This document shows positions 1-6,875 of a stretch of DNA of 16,165 nt, piece after piece; positions within the stretch are counted from its first letter, which is position 1; every line of letters starts with the position of its first letter. The DNA lies in contig JAQICU010000073.1 of the NCBI GenBank assembly GCA_027858325.1, positions 1 through 16,165 on the forward strand, read 5' to 3'. The notes below the pieces were generated by a model. The model worked only from the letters and a program-made list of their open reading frames with translations, did no database searches and was not told the origin of the DNA. This DNA comes from Candidatus Cloacimonadota bacterium. Its GTDB lineage: Bacteria > Cloacimonadota > Cloacimonadia > Cloacimonadales > TCS61. Position numbers and translations under genes: made by a program.

Positions 1-310
1 GCCATAGAGCAAGGTCTTCGTCAGGAGTAGCGGCAACAACATTGGAAAGTGGTTCCTGCTTGAGATAAATAATCGATTTTGCACGTTCAGAAAAAGAAAA
101 AAGCTTTAGATCAAGATGATTGATATGAATTGAGCCGGTATATTCTTTTTGCAAACCACTCAGAATGCGGCAAAGTGTTGTCTTTCCTGAACCATTTGCT
201 CCTTTTAAGAATGTAATTTCATTAAATGGAAGCTCAAGAGAAGCATTTGTAAAAATGGGATTATCAGCTTGGTATGCAAATGATAGATCTATAATTTTAA
301 TGCTTTTCAT
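1..310 (-). CDS. ABC transporter ATPase, ECF-type, C-terminus beyond left edge
   Basis: This is the N-terminal 103 residues of an ABC ATPase, starting at ATG 310 and running off the left edge of the window. Translation shows a Walker A motif GANGSGKTT at residues 37-45 and a Q-loop glutamine in YLKQE near residue 85. The signature motif and Walker B lie outside. The start overlaps the end of the upstream ATPase gene by 14 bases, and GGGA sits about 9 bases before the ATG, so the two are translationally coupled. ECF transporters normally use two such ATPases (EcfA/EcfA') with a membrane T protein. This is therefore probably the second ATPase, and the T component may follow to the left (inference). 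The ATPase family call is firm; the ECF assignment rests on the neighbours. Confidence 0.88.
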   Translation of the reverse strand, partial: MKSIKIIDLSFAYQADNPIFTNASLELPFNEITFLKGANGSGKTTLCRILSGLQKEYTGSIHINHLDLKLFSFSERAKSIIYLKQEPLSNVVAATPDEDLALW

Positions 311-959
311 TCAGCATTCCCATTTCAATTGTTTTATTAGCAAATTGTACAATATCTTCAGTATGATCGGCAACAAATATCATTTTACCATTTTCAGATT
401 GTGTTTTGATTTCATTAGAAATTAATTCTATATATTCTTGTGAAAGACCTGCAAATGGTTCATCCAAAAGATACACTTCGGGTGATAAAGTGATGATAGA
501 TGCAAGTGTGATCAATTTCTTCTGACCAAACGAGAGTAAGGTTGTCTCTTTATATTTCAGGTTTTCTATGTTCAATCTGGATAGAACTTCATCAATTCTC
601 AAGGTAATATCTTTTACCGGGACTTTTAAATTTTCAGGAGCGAAAGCAAGTTCCTGTTCTACGGTAGGGAAGAAGAGTTGGTTATCGGGATGCTGCATAA
701 GTAAACTTATTCGGGGAGCTACTTCAGGAAGAGATAATTCGGATATATCAATATTATCATGGTGAATAGTTCCAGTCAATTCACCCGTAAATACTTTAGG
801 TATCACACCGCAGATGATATTAAGGAGTGTAGTCTTACCAGTTCCGCTATCACCTTGAACAGAAACGATATCCCCTTTTTTAGCTGTGAATGAAAAGTCA
901 TTTATAAGAAATGGAGAATTTGTATTATAGCGAAAAGTGATATTATTGACTGTTAACAT
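297..959 (-). CDS. Energy-coupling factor (CbiO/EcfA-like) transporter ATPase
   Basis: A complete 220-residue ABC ATPase that would power solute uptake from the cytoplasmic face of the membrane. Motifs in order are Walker A GDSGTGKTT (36-44), Q-loop LLMQHPDNQLFF with Q89, ABC signature LSFGQ (142-146), Walker B YLLDEP (163-168) and H-loop His199. The Q-loop sequence Q-x-P-D-x-Q-L-F is typical of the CbiO/EcfA group, and LSFGQ in place of LSGGQ is seen in that group. The protein is short for the family (usually 230-280), so it has little C-terminal domain. Its start abuts the stop of the exported protein upstream (shared base 959), and its end overlaps the next ATPase. An S-component-like membrane protein in the same operon supports the ECF call. 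The substrate is not evident. Confidence 0.9.
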   Translation of the reverse strand: MLTVNNITFRYNTNSPFLINDFSFTAKKGDIVSVQGDSGTGKTTLLNIICGVIPKVFTGELTGTIHHDNIDISELSLPEVAPRISLLMQHPDNQLFFPTVEQELAFAPENLKVPVKDITLRIDEVLSRLNIENLKYKETTLLSFGQKKLITLASIITLSPEVYLLDEPFAGLSQEYIELISNEIKTQSENGKMIFVADHTEDIVQFANKTIEMGMLNEKH

Positions 960-1387
960 TATTTTACTTCAATCGCTATCAGATATTTCATCCAGCGTTG
1001 ACTGAATTCATCTGTTGGTATTACTAACCGGATATACTGACCATCTGCTTCTTGTTGAAAAATAAGATAGAATATCTCATTCACTTCTTTAGTTAAATTA
1101 AGTGTTCCACCATCTTGCGAATGAAAAATGTATTGAGAATCATTATCTGTAGGAATATCTAGAGAGATAAGAATACTGGAAAGATCATATCCATTGAAAC
1201 TATCATCGCGATTAGTTGTGAAACTAATCTGCTCATTCAAACGGATATTAGAGAAAGTAAGAAAAAATTTCCGATTTTGAAAAGTAATCTGAATACCTTC
1301 ATCATCGTTTATTCTACTTTTTTGATAAAAGATAAGTGCAAGAAGTATAATTATTAGAATAACAAGTGCAATCAATATTTTCTTCAT
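959..1387 (-). CDS. Membrane-anchored protein with SUOX/molybdopterin-binding-like domain
   Basis: Predicted 142 residues. I chose ATG 1387, not a GTG/TTG-type start at 1432, because GGAGA lies about 6 bases upstream, the previous gene stops one base away, and the protein then begins with a clean MKK plus hydrophobic anchor (residues about 4-22). The rest should be outside the cytoplasmic membrane. The soluble part has the layout of the SUOX-type Mo-binding fold: a G-x-x-L-S-S-I-L stretch, a strand with SQDGG, then YIRLVIPTDEFSQRWMKY and a closing IAIEV. No Cys suited to bind Mo is present, so a cofactor-free version is likely. This is pattern recognition without a database match. The gene sits between a lipoprotein and the ECF ATPase, which suggests an accessory or solute-capturing role (inference). 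Confidence 0.6.
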   Translation of the reverse strand: MKKILIALVILIIILLALIFYQKSRINDDEGIQITFQNRKFFLTFSNIRLNEQISFTTNRDDSFNGYDLSSILISLDIPTDNDSQYIFHSQDGGTLNLTKEVNEIFYLIFQQEADGQYIRLVIPTDEFSQRWMKYLIAIEVK

Positions 1388-1388
1388 G

Positions 1389-1832
1389 TTATTCTCCACT
1401 TCTCTCCTTATATTTCCTGGCGTAATGACCATTCTTGCTGCTTTGACCTAAGAATTCGAAATCATTCATTCGTTCAGAGAAGTTATTAATCTCGTTTGAA
1501 GTTCTGGAATAAACACAGATCTCATTAAGATCACGAATATTACAGAAAGCAGGTAATTTCTCTGATTTGGAATTCCATTCATTTTTATCTATTTGAATAT
1601 AGATCACTGAAAAACTGCGAGAAGTAACAAGAGCTGCAGTTCCATCAGAGCCGATAAGAAGCGCGTATTTTACCGATGGTGCAATTTCATTAATTATCTC
1701 ATCAAGTCTGCCATTGTTGTTTATTACTGCCTTATTTTTGATATTTCCTGAAAGAACCAGATTATTTGGTGAACAGGCAAAAATAAACAGAACAAAGCTG
1801 ACAACTAAAACTATTCTTACCATTCGAACCAT
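1389..1832 (-). CDS. Small lipoprotein, possibly a degenerate SUOX-like domain
   Basis: About 147 residues. The frame is open to a TTG at 1847, but ATG 1832 (MVRMVRIV) or ATG 1823 gives a normal lipoprotein signal: basic start, hydrophobic core and lipobox FIFAC before Ser-Pro. The gene overlaps the 3' end of the upstream exported-protein gene by 16 bases if 1832 is used. I do not recognise a named family. The mature part, GRLDEIINEI, LLIGSDGTAALV and later NIRDLNEICVY, follows the same order of motifs as the SUOX-like domains encoded on either side (L-x-x-I, then SDG, then R-D-L-x-x-I), so it may be a diverged copy (inference). It probably sits on the outer or inner membrane and works with the ECF transporter. 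Confidence 0.6.
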   Translation of the reverse strand: MVRMVRIVLVVSFVLFIFACSPNNLVLSGNIKNKAVINNNGRLDEIINEIAPSVKYALLIGSDGTAALVTSRSFSVIYIQIDKNEWNSKSEKLPAFCNIRDLNEICVYSRTSNEINNFSERMNDFEFLGQSSKNGHYARKYKERSGE

Positions 1833-2725
1833 TCTGTTTTGATCCAATTTCCAGTATTAAATTTTGCATTTGAACTTTGCTTTTCAGCATTCTCTCCCAA
1901 ATGTAAGATCACTTCATCAGGGAAATTATTCCAATTTAGTATGCTATTTACTTCTGTTAGAGATGTGAAATGGTTTTGAAAGATAACTGCAACATCAAAA
2001 AGCTGAACATAAGCCAGATCTTTGATCCACATACCGGCTGGCATATCGGGACTTTTCAGATCAAATGAGTCACCATTTATTACCAAAACAGCATTCTTAA
2101 GATATTTTTCATAATCTAAACTATGTTTCACTCCGTCTTTTCCAACAATAAGCACTTCATCTTTAAGAAAAGGGAAAGCTGATGCCATGATCTCAGGGAA
2201 AGTATAGCCATTAACCTTTACAAAAGGAGGAAGTTCATCTCTGATTTGTGTGTTTCGTAAAATTGCTTCTGCAAAATAAATTGTGTGCGGGAAAGGAATA
2301 TCCGAGATAAATTCAGTTTTGATAGTACTGATATCCTGAATCCAGAACATATCTCTGATCTCTGGAATTACCAGACGGATATGCTTATTATCAAGTGTTT
2401 TGCCATTTCTTACTAAAGCCAAAACAACCTCTTTATTTAATATATCCTCTTTCGAAACTCGTACAAGGTAATTATCTGAAGAGGTAAAACATAGCTTGTC
2501 ATAATTTGAGATCCAGTACTCTTGTAAAATATCGGTGAGTTTTACACCTATCCAATTATCATTCTTTTCTTCACCATCTTTGCTGCGTTGTGTTGCTAAT
2601 TCAACTTTCTCGTAACTATCCAGTTTTGATCTGTTGACATTAATAACTCTATCGGCATCAATTATCTCTATTGAGAAAAGCAAAGCGCTTATTAACATGA
2701 TCATTCCAAATATTTTTATTTTCAT
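1817..2725 (-). CDS. Exported protein with two tandem SUOX/molybdopterin-binding-like domains
   Basis: This 302-residue protein starts at ATG 2725 with AAGGAT just upstream, 8 bases after the S-component gene. Residues 1-18 form a Sec signal peptide with no lipobox. Residues about 28-140 read like a SUOX-type Mo-binding domain: W-I-G-V-K-L-T-D-I-L (58-67), SSDNYLV (82-88), then RLVIPEIRDMFWIQDI (117-132). Residues about 160-245 repeat the order with VNGYTFPEIM, GKDGVKHSL (195-203) and MPAGMWIKDL (228-237). The only Cys (in KLCF) is not at the usual cofactor-ligand place, so Mo binding looks unlikely. The domain call is my reading of the pattern. Next to an ECF S component the simplest idea is an extracytoplasmic capture or accessory protein, but enzyme action on the solute is possible. 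Confidence 0.65.
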   Translation of the reverse strand: MKIKIFGMIMLISALLFSIEIIDADRVINVNRSKLDSYEKVELATQRSKDGEEKNDNWIGVKLTDILQEYWISNYDKLCFTSSDNYLVRVSKEDILNKEVVLALVRNGKTLDNKHIRLVIPEIRDMFWIQDISTIKTEFISDIPFPHTIYFAEAILRNTQIRDELPPFVKVNGYTFPEIMASAFPFLKDEVLIVGKDGVKHSLDYEKYLKNAVLVINGDSFDLKSPDMPAGMWIKDLAYVQLFDVAVIFQNHFTSLTEVNSILNWNNFPDEVILHLGENAEKQSSNAKFNTGNWIKTEWFEW

Positions 2726-2733
2726 TATCCTTC

Positions 2734-3270
2734 CTATATTATCCTAAATTTTTTAAGTTTATTGAATATTGAATATGAAATAATACCACCCACAATTCCG
2801 GAAACAGCTGCAGCGATGAGTGAAATAACGAAGGGAATTGCTGCCAGCCGCATCACAATAATTGTAACAACAACAGTTCCGGTTAGGTTGGCTACCATTA
2901 CAATCATAACTTGAGCCGGTAAAGCACCTTTATTCTTGAAGAACAGAGAAACGAACTCAGCCATAATTCCCGGCAAAGTGTAACTTATAAGTGAGACAGC
3001 ACCATGATTACCAAAATATCCCATACTGAGCATAACAATAGATTGTGTTAAGCCAACCAGGAAACCTGCACCTGGCTTTTTCACGATTGCAATTGCCAGT
3101 GCGATCCACATCATGTACAAGCCACCGGCAAGAGAGCCGCCGGGTATCATTAATGGAGCTGAAATGAGATGTATAAGCGGGGTTATTATCGGTTTGGCTG
3201 CCAACCCTAAAGCGCTCATGATAGCTATGTACAACAGATCTTGAGATGAATATTTCCTTAACCAGTTCAT
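2734..3270 (-). CDS. ECF transporter substrate-specific (S) component, YkoE-like
   Basis: A 178-residue, very hydrophobic protein with about five or six membrane segments. The start ATG 3270 has AAAGG five bases upstream. Features typical of ECF S components are the small size, a Gly/Pro-rich first half (IPGGSLAGGLYMMW, then KKPGAGFLVGLTQS), a G-N-H-G turn followed by SYTLPG, and an Ala-rich last helix. It most resembles the YkoE-type S proteins, which in other bacteria are linked to thiamine-precursor uptake; I hold that subfamily link loosely. It is the first gene of the operon, followed after 8 bases by an exported protein and further down by two ATPases. The solute cannot be read from the sequence. 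Confidence 0.75.
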   Translation of the reverse strand: MNWLRKYSSQDLLYIAIMSALGLAAKPIITPLIHLISAPLMIPGGSLAGGLYMMWIALAIAIVKKPGAGFLVGLTQSIVMLSMGYFGNHGAVSLISYTLPGIMAEFVSLFFKNKGALPAQVMIVMVANLTGTVVVTIIVMRLAAIPFVISLIAAAVSGIVGGIISYSIFNKLKKFRII

Positions 3271-3331
3271 ATTACCTTTATTTCAAATATATTTTAGAGA
3301 CGAGAGAAGTGTTACACTAAATTCATCTTTT

Positions 3332-3411
3332 TCTCGCCTTTCCAAATACGGGAGATATTTTCATTTCTAAAAATACCCTGTCGGCAAAACATCATGGCTG
3401 ATATGATCAGC
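3332..3411 (-). promoter_or_regulatory. Foldable 5' leader of the ECF operon (possible cis-regulatory RNA)
   Basis: Read on the minus strand, the leader can form three stems. A 6-bp hairpin GCTGAT-cat-ATCAGC lies at 3397-3411. A closing stem TTTTGCC with GGCGAGA (3383-3389 with 3332-3338, including two G-U pairs) follows. Inside it is an arm GGG/CCC plus TATTTT/AAAATA (3370-3378 with 3350-3361). The two inner stems are nested with purine-rich loops, as in small riboswitches. I compared it by eye with TPP, FMN, cobalamin, Moco and c-di-GMP-I consensus blocks and found no match, so the class is unknown and the fold may be chance. Confidence 0.3.
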
Positions 3412-3462
3412 TTTAGAATCCTTTACTTCAGCGCAAAACAAAAGTTAATAAATAGACTTTGA

Positions 3463-3468
3463 TGTCAA
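3463..3468 (-). promoter_or_regulatory. Candidate -35 box (TTGACA) of the ECF operon
   Basis: On the minus strand a perfect TTGACA lies about 195 bases before the S-component start. The AT-rich stretch after it (tattta, taactt) could hold a -10 box but no hexamer is close to consensus at 17-base spacing. The distance to the gene leaves a long leader. Confidence is modest because TTGACA alone is common in AT-rich DNA. Confidence 0.35.
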
Positions 3469-3607
3469 GGATTTGGTAATTGAAAAAATGAATTGTCAAT
3501 TTCCAAGTAAATCTGTATTCGCATCGTAAGGAAGTATGATAACGACTTGAGTGAATATTGTATTTATAGTTTCGACTTGATGACCTTACGAGTCGATATT
3601 CAACCTG

Positions 3608-4684
3608 TTATAGTCCGTAAACTTCGTATGTCTCCCAGGCAATATTCTGCAGAAATAGTGCTTCATCTTCGGTAATTGAAATATCATTTACATAAGAAGC
3701 TCCAACCGGAGTTTCATCCCAAAGAAATGCAAAGAAAGTACAGCAGGCAAGATATGTCCCATGCACATTAGGATGATTACCGTCTTCTAAGAATAGTTCC
3801 AGCTCAGGGTCTTGTTGACGAGAGAACTGCCAGGCTCGCGCAACAGGAATTACAGGAGCATCGAGTTCATTCCCAATGTAATTATATGCGGCCGACTGCT
3901 GTTCTATCATCTCATCAAATACACTTTCAAACGGCCAACTAAAGAAAAATGCAGTTTGAGCTCCTGCTTCGGTTATCACTGAATCCAAAAGTGTGGCATA
4001 TTCATAAAAAAGTTCAGGATCGGTAACCGGACGTGAAGTCATTTCCTGCAATATCACCATATCCCAGTTTCCTTCCTGAATTGTTTGAATAGTAATGGGG
4101 CTGTTGAAATGCTGCTCCAAAGTCCAGCCGCCACCTGTGACACTTGCACATTCAGTTACCAGAGTTGAATCAATTGAGTTTGCCAGATTCATTGTATGCA
4201 GATCAACACCGCCATTATAATATGTAATACTATTTCCAATAAAAAGAACTCTTTGCAGTAAATCCGGTATAAGATAGCTCCAATCAACAATAATTTCCAA
4301 ATTCCCGGTTAAGGGAACGAATACCAGTTCGATCAAAACAGTAGTTGTTTCACCTGCTATTACCTCACCTTCTCCTGAGCCGGTAGCAATAACGAGATCG
4401 TCTTCATAAACCTCAACGTAGATAGTGTATATTCCGGGTTGAAGCTCGGAGAAAGTTCCGGAAGCCGTATTGGTACTATCATCGATAGTCAGGTATAAAC
4501 TGTTTGTAAAATCATCTTTAGTAATTGTAACACGAACCTGTGTCACGTTAAAACCATTTTCAAATGCAGGTTGTAATGAGAGTGAAACAGGTAGTTCACA
4601 TGTCTGCTGGATCTCTGTTCCTAATTGCTGGCAGCCAATAAGTGTGAATATTGTTAATGCTAATATCATTTTGAATAACTTCAT
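3608..4684 (-). CDS. Lipoprotein with Ig-like domain and SGNH/GDSL hydrolase domain (DUF4886-like)
   Basis: A 358-residue exported lipoprotein, started at ATG 4684 behind a strong AAGGAGA. The signal peptide ends in lipobox LIGC with Cys18. Residues about 30-130 are beta-rich and resemble an Ig-like/carboxypeptidase-regulatory domain (GTFSELQPGIYTIYVEVY). Residues about 143-358 form an SGNH hydrolase: block I FIGNSIT with nucleophile Ser152, a Gly-rich oxyanion stretch GGGW (184-187), ILQEMTSRP (211-219) and the terminal acid/His block DGNHPN with Asp301 and His304. GNS replaces GDS, as in the DUF4886 branch. It is expected to deacylate a glycan or lipid at the cell surface; the substrate is unknown. 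It lies 55 bases after the DUF2007 gene, so it may be the last gene of the signalling operon or have its own promoter. Confidence 0.85.
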   Translation of the reverse strand: MKLFKMILALTIFTLIGCQQLGTEIQQTCELPVSLSLQPAFENGFNVTQVRVTITKDDFTNSLYLTIDDSTNTASGTFSELQPGIYTIYVEVYEDDLVIATGSGEGEVIAGETTTVLIELVFVPLTGNLEIIVDWSYLIPDLLQRVLFIGNSITYYNGGVDLHTMNLANSIDSTLVTECASVTGGGWTLEQHFNSPITIQTIQEGNWDMVILQEMTSRPVTDPELFYEYATLLDSVITEAGAQTAFFFSWPFESVFDEMIEQQSAAYNYIGNELDAPVIPVARAWQFSRQQDPELELFLEDGNHPNVHGTYLACCTFFAFLWDETPVGASYVNDISITEDEALFLQNIAWETYEVYGL

Positions 4685-4739
4685 TGTATCTCCTTATACT
4701 GATTCAAAATAAATATAGAAAAATGTTCTAAATGAATTA

Positions 4740-5069
4740 TTAATTATTAAGCTCTGTTAAAAGCTCTGAAGCAATTTCATTATCATCTTTATGAACGAAG
4801 AATTCCACCTTTCCAATATTTGCACCAAAAGCAAAACTAAATTGTCCTCCAAGAATGCTTTGCATATGTTCACCTCGCACCAAATATTCAATGTCAGCAT
4901 TAATGAGAATGGATTTGATTATTGCAGTTAAACCCAGATCGGAACTTTCGAATACTTTCACAAAATCAACTTTGTCACTTACTGGCTTATCAGGAAGCAA
5001 AAGAGCATTACAATGTGGACACTGCTTTTCATTTGTATCAATGAGTTTATCACATTCAGGGCAGTACAT
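4740..5069 (-). CDS. Zinc-ribbon plus DUF2007 putative signal-transducing protein
   Basis: 109 residues with two parts. Residues 1-25 are a small zinc ribbon with CPEC and CPHC pairs (Cys3, Cys6, Cys17, Cys20). Residues about 34-107 match the DUF2007 pattern: a beta strand VKVFESSDLG, a helix that selects LINADIEYLV, a Gly-rich loop, and a closing VEFFVHKDDNEIASELL. DUF2007 has a ferredoxin-like, PII-like fold and no settled function. The start overlaps the end of the HD-GYP gene by 14 bases, so the two are probably translated together, which ties it loosely to c-di-GMP signalling (inference). The Shine-Dalgarno is weak (GGAT). Confidence 0.82.
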   Translation of the reverse strand: MYCPECDKLIDTNEKQCPHCNALLLPDKPVSDKVDFVKVFESSDLGLTAIIKSILINADIEYLVRGEHMQSILGGQFSFAFGANIGKVEFFVHKDDNEIASELLTELNN

Positions 5070-6147
5070 TTATATCCGTTAGTAGGGGTGAGATGTTTTC
5101 ATAATTATCAAAACAGAATTTATCTTTTTCAAATAGTTCAACACAGGAATCAACGACAATAGGATCGTACAGAATACCACTATTCTGTTTGATTTCGCCT
5201 AATGCTCGTTCTAATCCGAAAGCAGCTCTATATGGTCGATGAGAAGCCATTGCTTCAATAACATCGGCAACCATCAGAATTTTTGCTTCCAGACTGATAT
5301 CCTTATCAATTAATCCTTTAGGATAACCGGTTCCATCGATCCGATCATGGTGCTGGAGGATGATATCAGCAATAGCCCATGGAAAATCTATGTTTTTTAG
5401 AATATCATAGCCAGCCTGTGGATGGTTTTTGATCAGGTTGAATTCAGCTGGAGTAAGTCTGCGCGGCATACTGAGTATTTCTGCAGGAATGGATATTTTC
5501 CCAACATCATGGATCATGCCAACCATATAAATACCTTCGATTTGCTGTTCAGAAAGTTTCATATTTTCAGCTATGGCTTTTGCCAGCAGGGCAACTCTTC
5601 GTTGATGCCCTGCTGTATAAGGATCACGGGTTTCAATAATTAATTCAGTGGCATAAATTATCCCTGTGAGTGTTTTATTTAATTTTTCCAATGTTATGCG
5701 GAGATGATCTTCTAATTTTTTATGTTGAGTAATATCTGTACCAATACCTAAAATACCTATTACCTCTCCTTTTTCATCAAAGCGGGGAGATAAGGTCATG
5801 CGACTCCAAAGTCTTTTTCCACTTTTTGTAATTTGCTGTAATTCGCATTCTGCTCCTTTTTTGGTTAAGACTATCCGCCTTTTAGCTTTTAATGCTCTTT
5901 TCTTGGCTTCCTGACCATCGTATATTATTTGGATTTTCTTTTTACCTATAACTTCACTGGCTTTGTATCCAAAAATATTTTCTGCTCCGGTATTCCAATA
6001 TAGAATATTCTGATCCAGGTCAGTTGAAATAATTGATACAGAGGATGAGCTTTTTAGTATATTATAAAGAAGTTTATCATCTTTAAGTATCTGTTTGTTA
6101 CTCAAGCTTTTATCTGTTTTGTTGGAACTTTTATTTTCAGATTTCAC
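5056..6147 (-). CDS. PAS-HD-GYP cyclic-di-GMP phosphodiesterase
   Basis: A 363-residue cytoplasmic protein expected to hydrolyse c-di-GMP. The start is GTG 6147, with AGGAG six bases upstream; its GTGA overlaps the stop of the GGDEF gene by four bases. Residues about 25-145 are a PAS sensor (NILYWNTGAENIFGYKASEVIGK, closing with GIGTDIT), a short helix follows, and about 165-345 is the HD-GYP domain. The metal and active-site set appears complete: His181, His213-Asp214 with Lys217 (MIHDVGK), His242 (KNHP), His266-His267 and Asp295 (VADV). The GYP motif reads DGTGYPKG (271-278). Direct coupling to the GGDEF gene upstream gives a make-and-break pair for the same messenger. Confidence 0.92.
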   Translation of the reverse strand: MKSENKSSNKTDKSLSNKQILKDDKLLYNILKSSSSVSIISTDLDQNILYWNTGAENIFGYKASEVIGKKKIQIIYDGQEAKKRALKAKRRIVLTKKGAECELQQITKSGKRLWSRMTLSPRFDEKGEVIGILGIGTDITQHKKLEDHLRITLEKLNKTLTGIIYATELIIETRDPYTAGHQRRVALLAKAIAENMKLSEQQIEGIYMVGMIHDVGKISIPAEILSMPRRLTPAEFNLIKNHPQAGYDILKNIDFPWAIADIILQHHDRIDGTGYPKGLIDKDISLEAKILMVADVIEAMASHRPYRAAFGLERALGEIKQNSGILYDPIVVDSCVELFEKDKFCFDNYENISPLLTDINVLP

Positions 6148-6860
6148 AATATACTCCTACTTCTTTTTTGTATCTCAACTCTATTTCTTCCAAGACGTTT
6201 AGCTTTGTAAAGGATTTTATCTGCGGCTTTAAGAACTTTTTCCGGTTTTATTTGATTTACACCATATTCTGCAATACCAATACTCACAGTTATTGTTACT
6301 ATATTACGATTCTTAGAAGATTGTTTCCCGCGGTTTTTTGCAGTTGATGTTCTTCTGATGGGAGAACGAACATTAAACTCGGTTGCTTCGAGTTTTCTTC
6401 TGTATTCTTCCATATATGGTTCGGATTCTCTAGATGTTTTACCTGAAAATATTGCCGTGAACTCTTCTCCGCCATAACGAAAAGTTTTAGCATTGCCGTT
6501 AACTTCACTAAGTTTTGATGCAACCATTTTTAAAACTTGATCACCTGTTTTATGACCATATTTATCATTAAATCTTTTAAAGTGATCTATATCCAGCATA
6601 GCTATAGAATAATTTTTGGATAGTGAAGACAATGTCTCGTCCAAACTTCTACGCCCGTGCAAGCCCGTAAGCTCGTCAATATATGCCATGGAAAATGATG
6701 CCTCGATAGTTGTAATAAGTAGAATAAGACCGGAAGTTGTGAAAAATAACATAAAAGCAGGGGCAGGGATTCTTGAGCATACTGCCAGAAATACTGAGAT
6801 CGTAACAAAAAGATAACCACCATTTCTAACATCACGGCTGTTAACAAATCTTAAGATCAT
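6144..6860 (-). CDS. GGDEF diguanylate cyclase, 3' part of an amber-split gene
   Basis: 238 residues from ATG 6860, but probably the C-terminal part of one larger gene. The frame continues unbroken from the membrane protein upstream (7472) apart from one TAG at 6876-6878. There is no Shine-Dalgarno before ATG 6860. Residues about 16-58 are membrane segments, then comes a full GGDEF domain: DELTGLHGRR (62-71), LDIDHFKRFNDKYGH (89-103) and active-site GGEEF (130-134), which is a valid variant. No RxxD inhibitory site lies just before it. A Lys/Arg/Ser-rich insert sits at about 165-187 before TVSIGIAEY. The domain would make c-di-GMP on the cytoplasmic side. The HD-GYP gene starts within its stop codon. 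Whether it is made depends on read-through, restart or sequence error. Confidence 0.85.
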   Translation of the reverse strand: MILRFVNSRDVRNGGYLFVTISVFLAVCSRIPAPAFMLFFTTSGLILLITTIEASFSMAYIDELTGLHGRRSLDETLSSLSKNYSIAMLDIDHFKRFNDKYGHKTGDQVLKMVASKLSEVNGNAKTFRYGGEEFTAIFSGKTSRESEPYMEEYRRKLEATEFNVRSPIRRTSTAKNRGKQSSKNRNIVTITVSIGIAEYGVNQIKPEKVLKAADKILYKAKRLGRNRVEIQKRSRSIL

Positions 6861-6875
6861 GAAAATAACGATGAT

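Larger units (their letters stand above)
3271..3607 (-). other. Gene-free region upstream of the ECF operon
   Basis: These 337 bases contain no credible reading frame. The half nearest the ECF operon looks like a promoter plus a foldable leader (listed separately). The far half (about 3520-3600) holds short repeats: CGTAAGG at 3525-3531 with its reverse complement at 3584-3590, and CGACTTGA at 3543-3550 repeated at 3573-3580. Its downstream edge also offers a weak 5-bp stem, CGACT with AGTCG at 3594-3598, just after the SGNH lipoprotein gene. No T-tract follows, so I do not call it a terminator. Confidence 0.6.

Noticed and set aside
3300..3480. A named riboswitch (TPP, cobalamin, FMN, Moco or c-di-GMP-I) upstream of the ECF operon
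   Set aside because: None of the conserved core blocks of these classes could be found by eye on either strand, so only an unnamed structured leader is reported.
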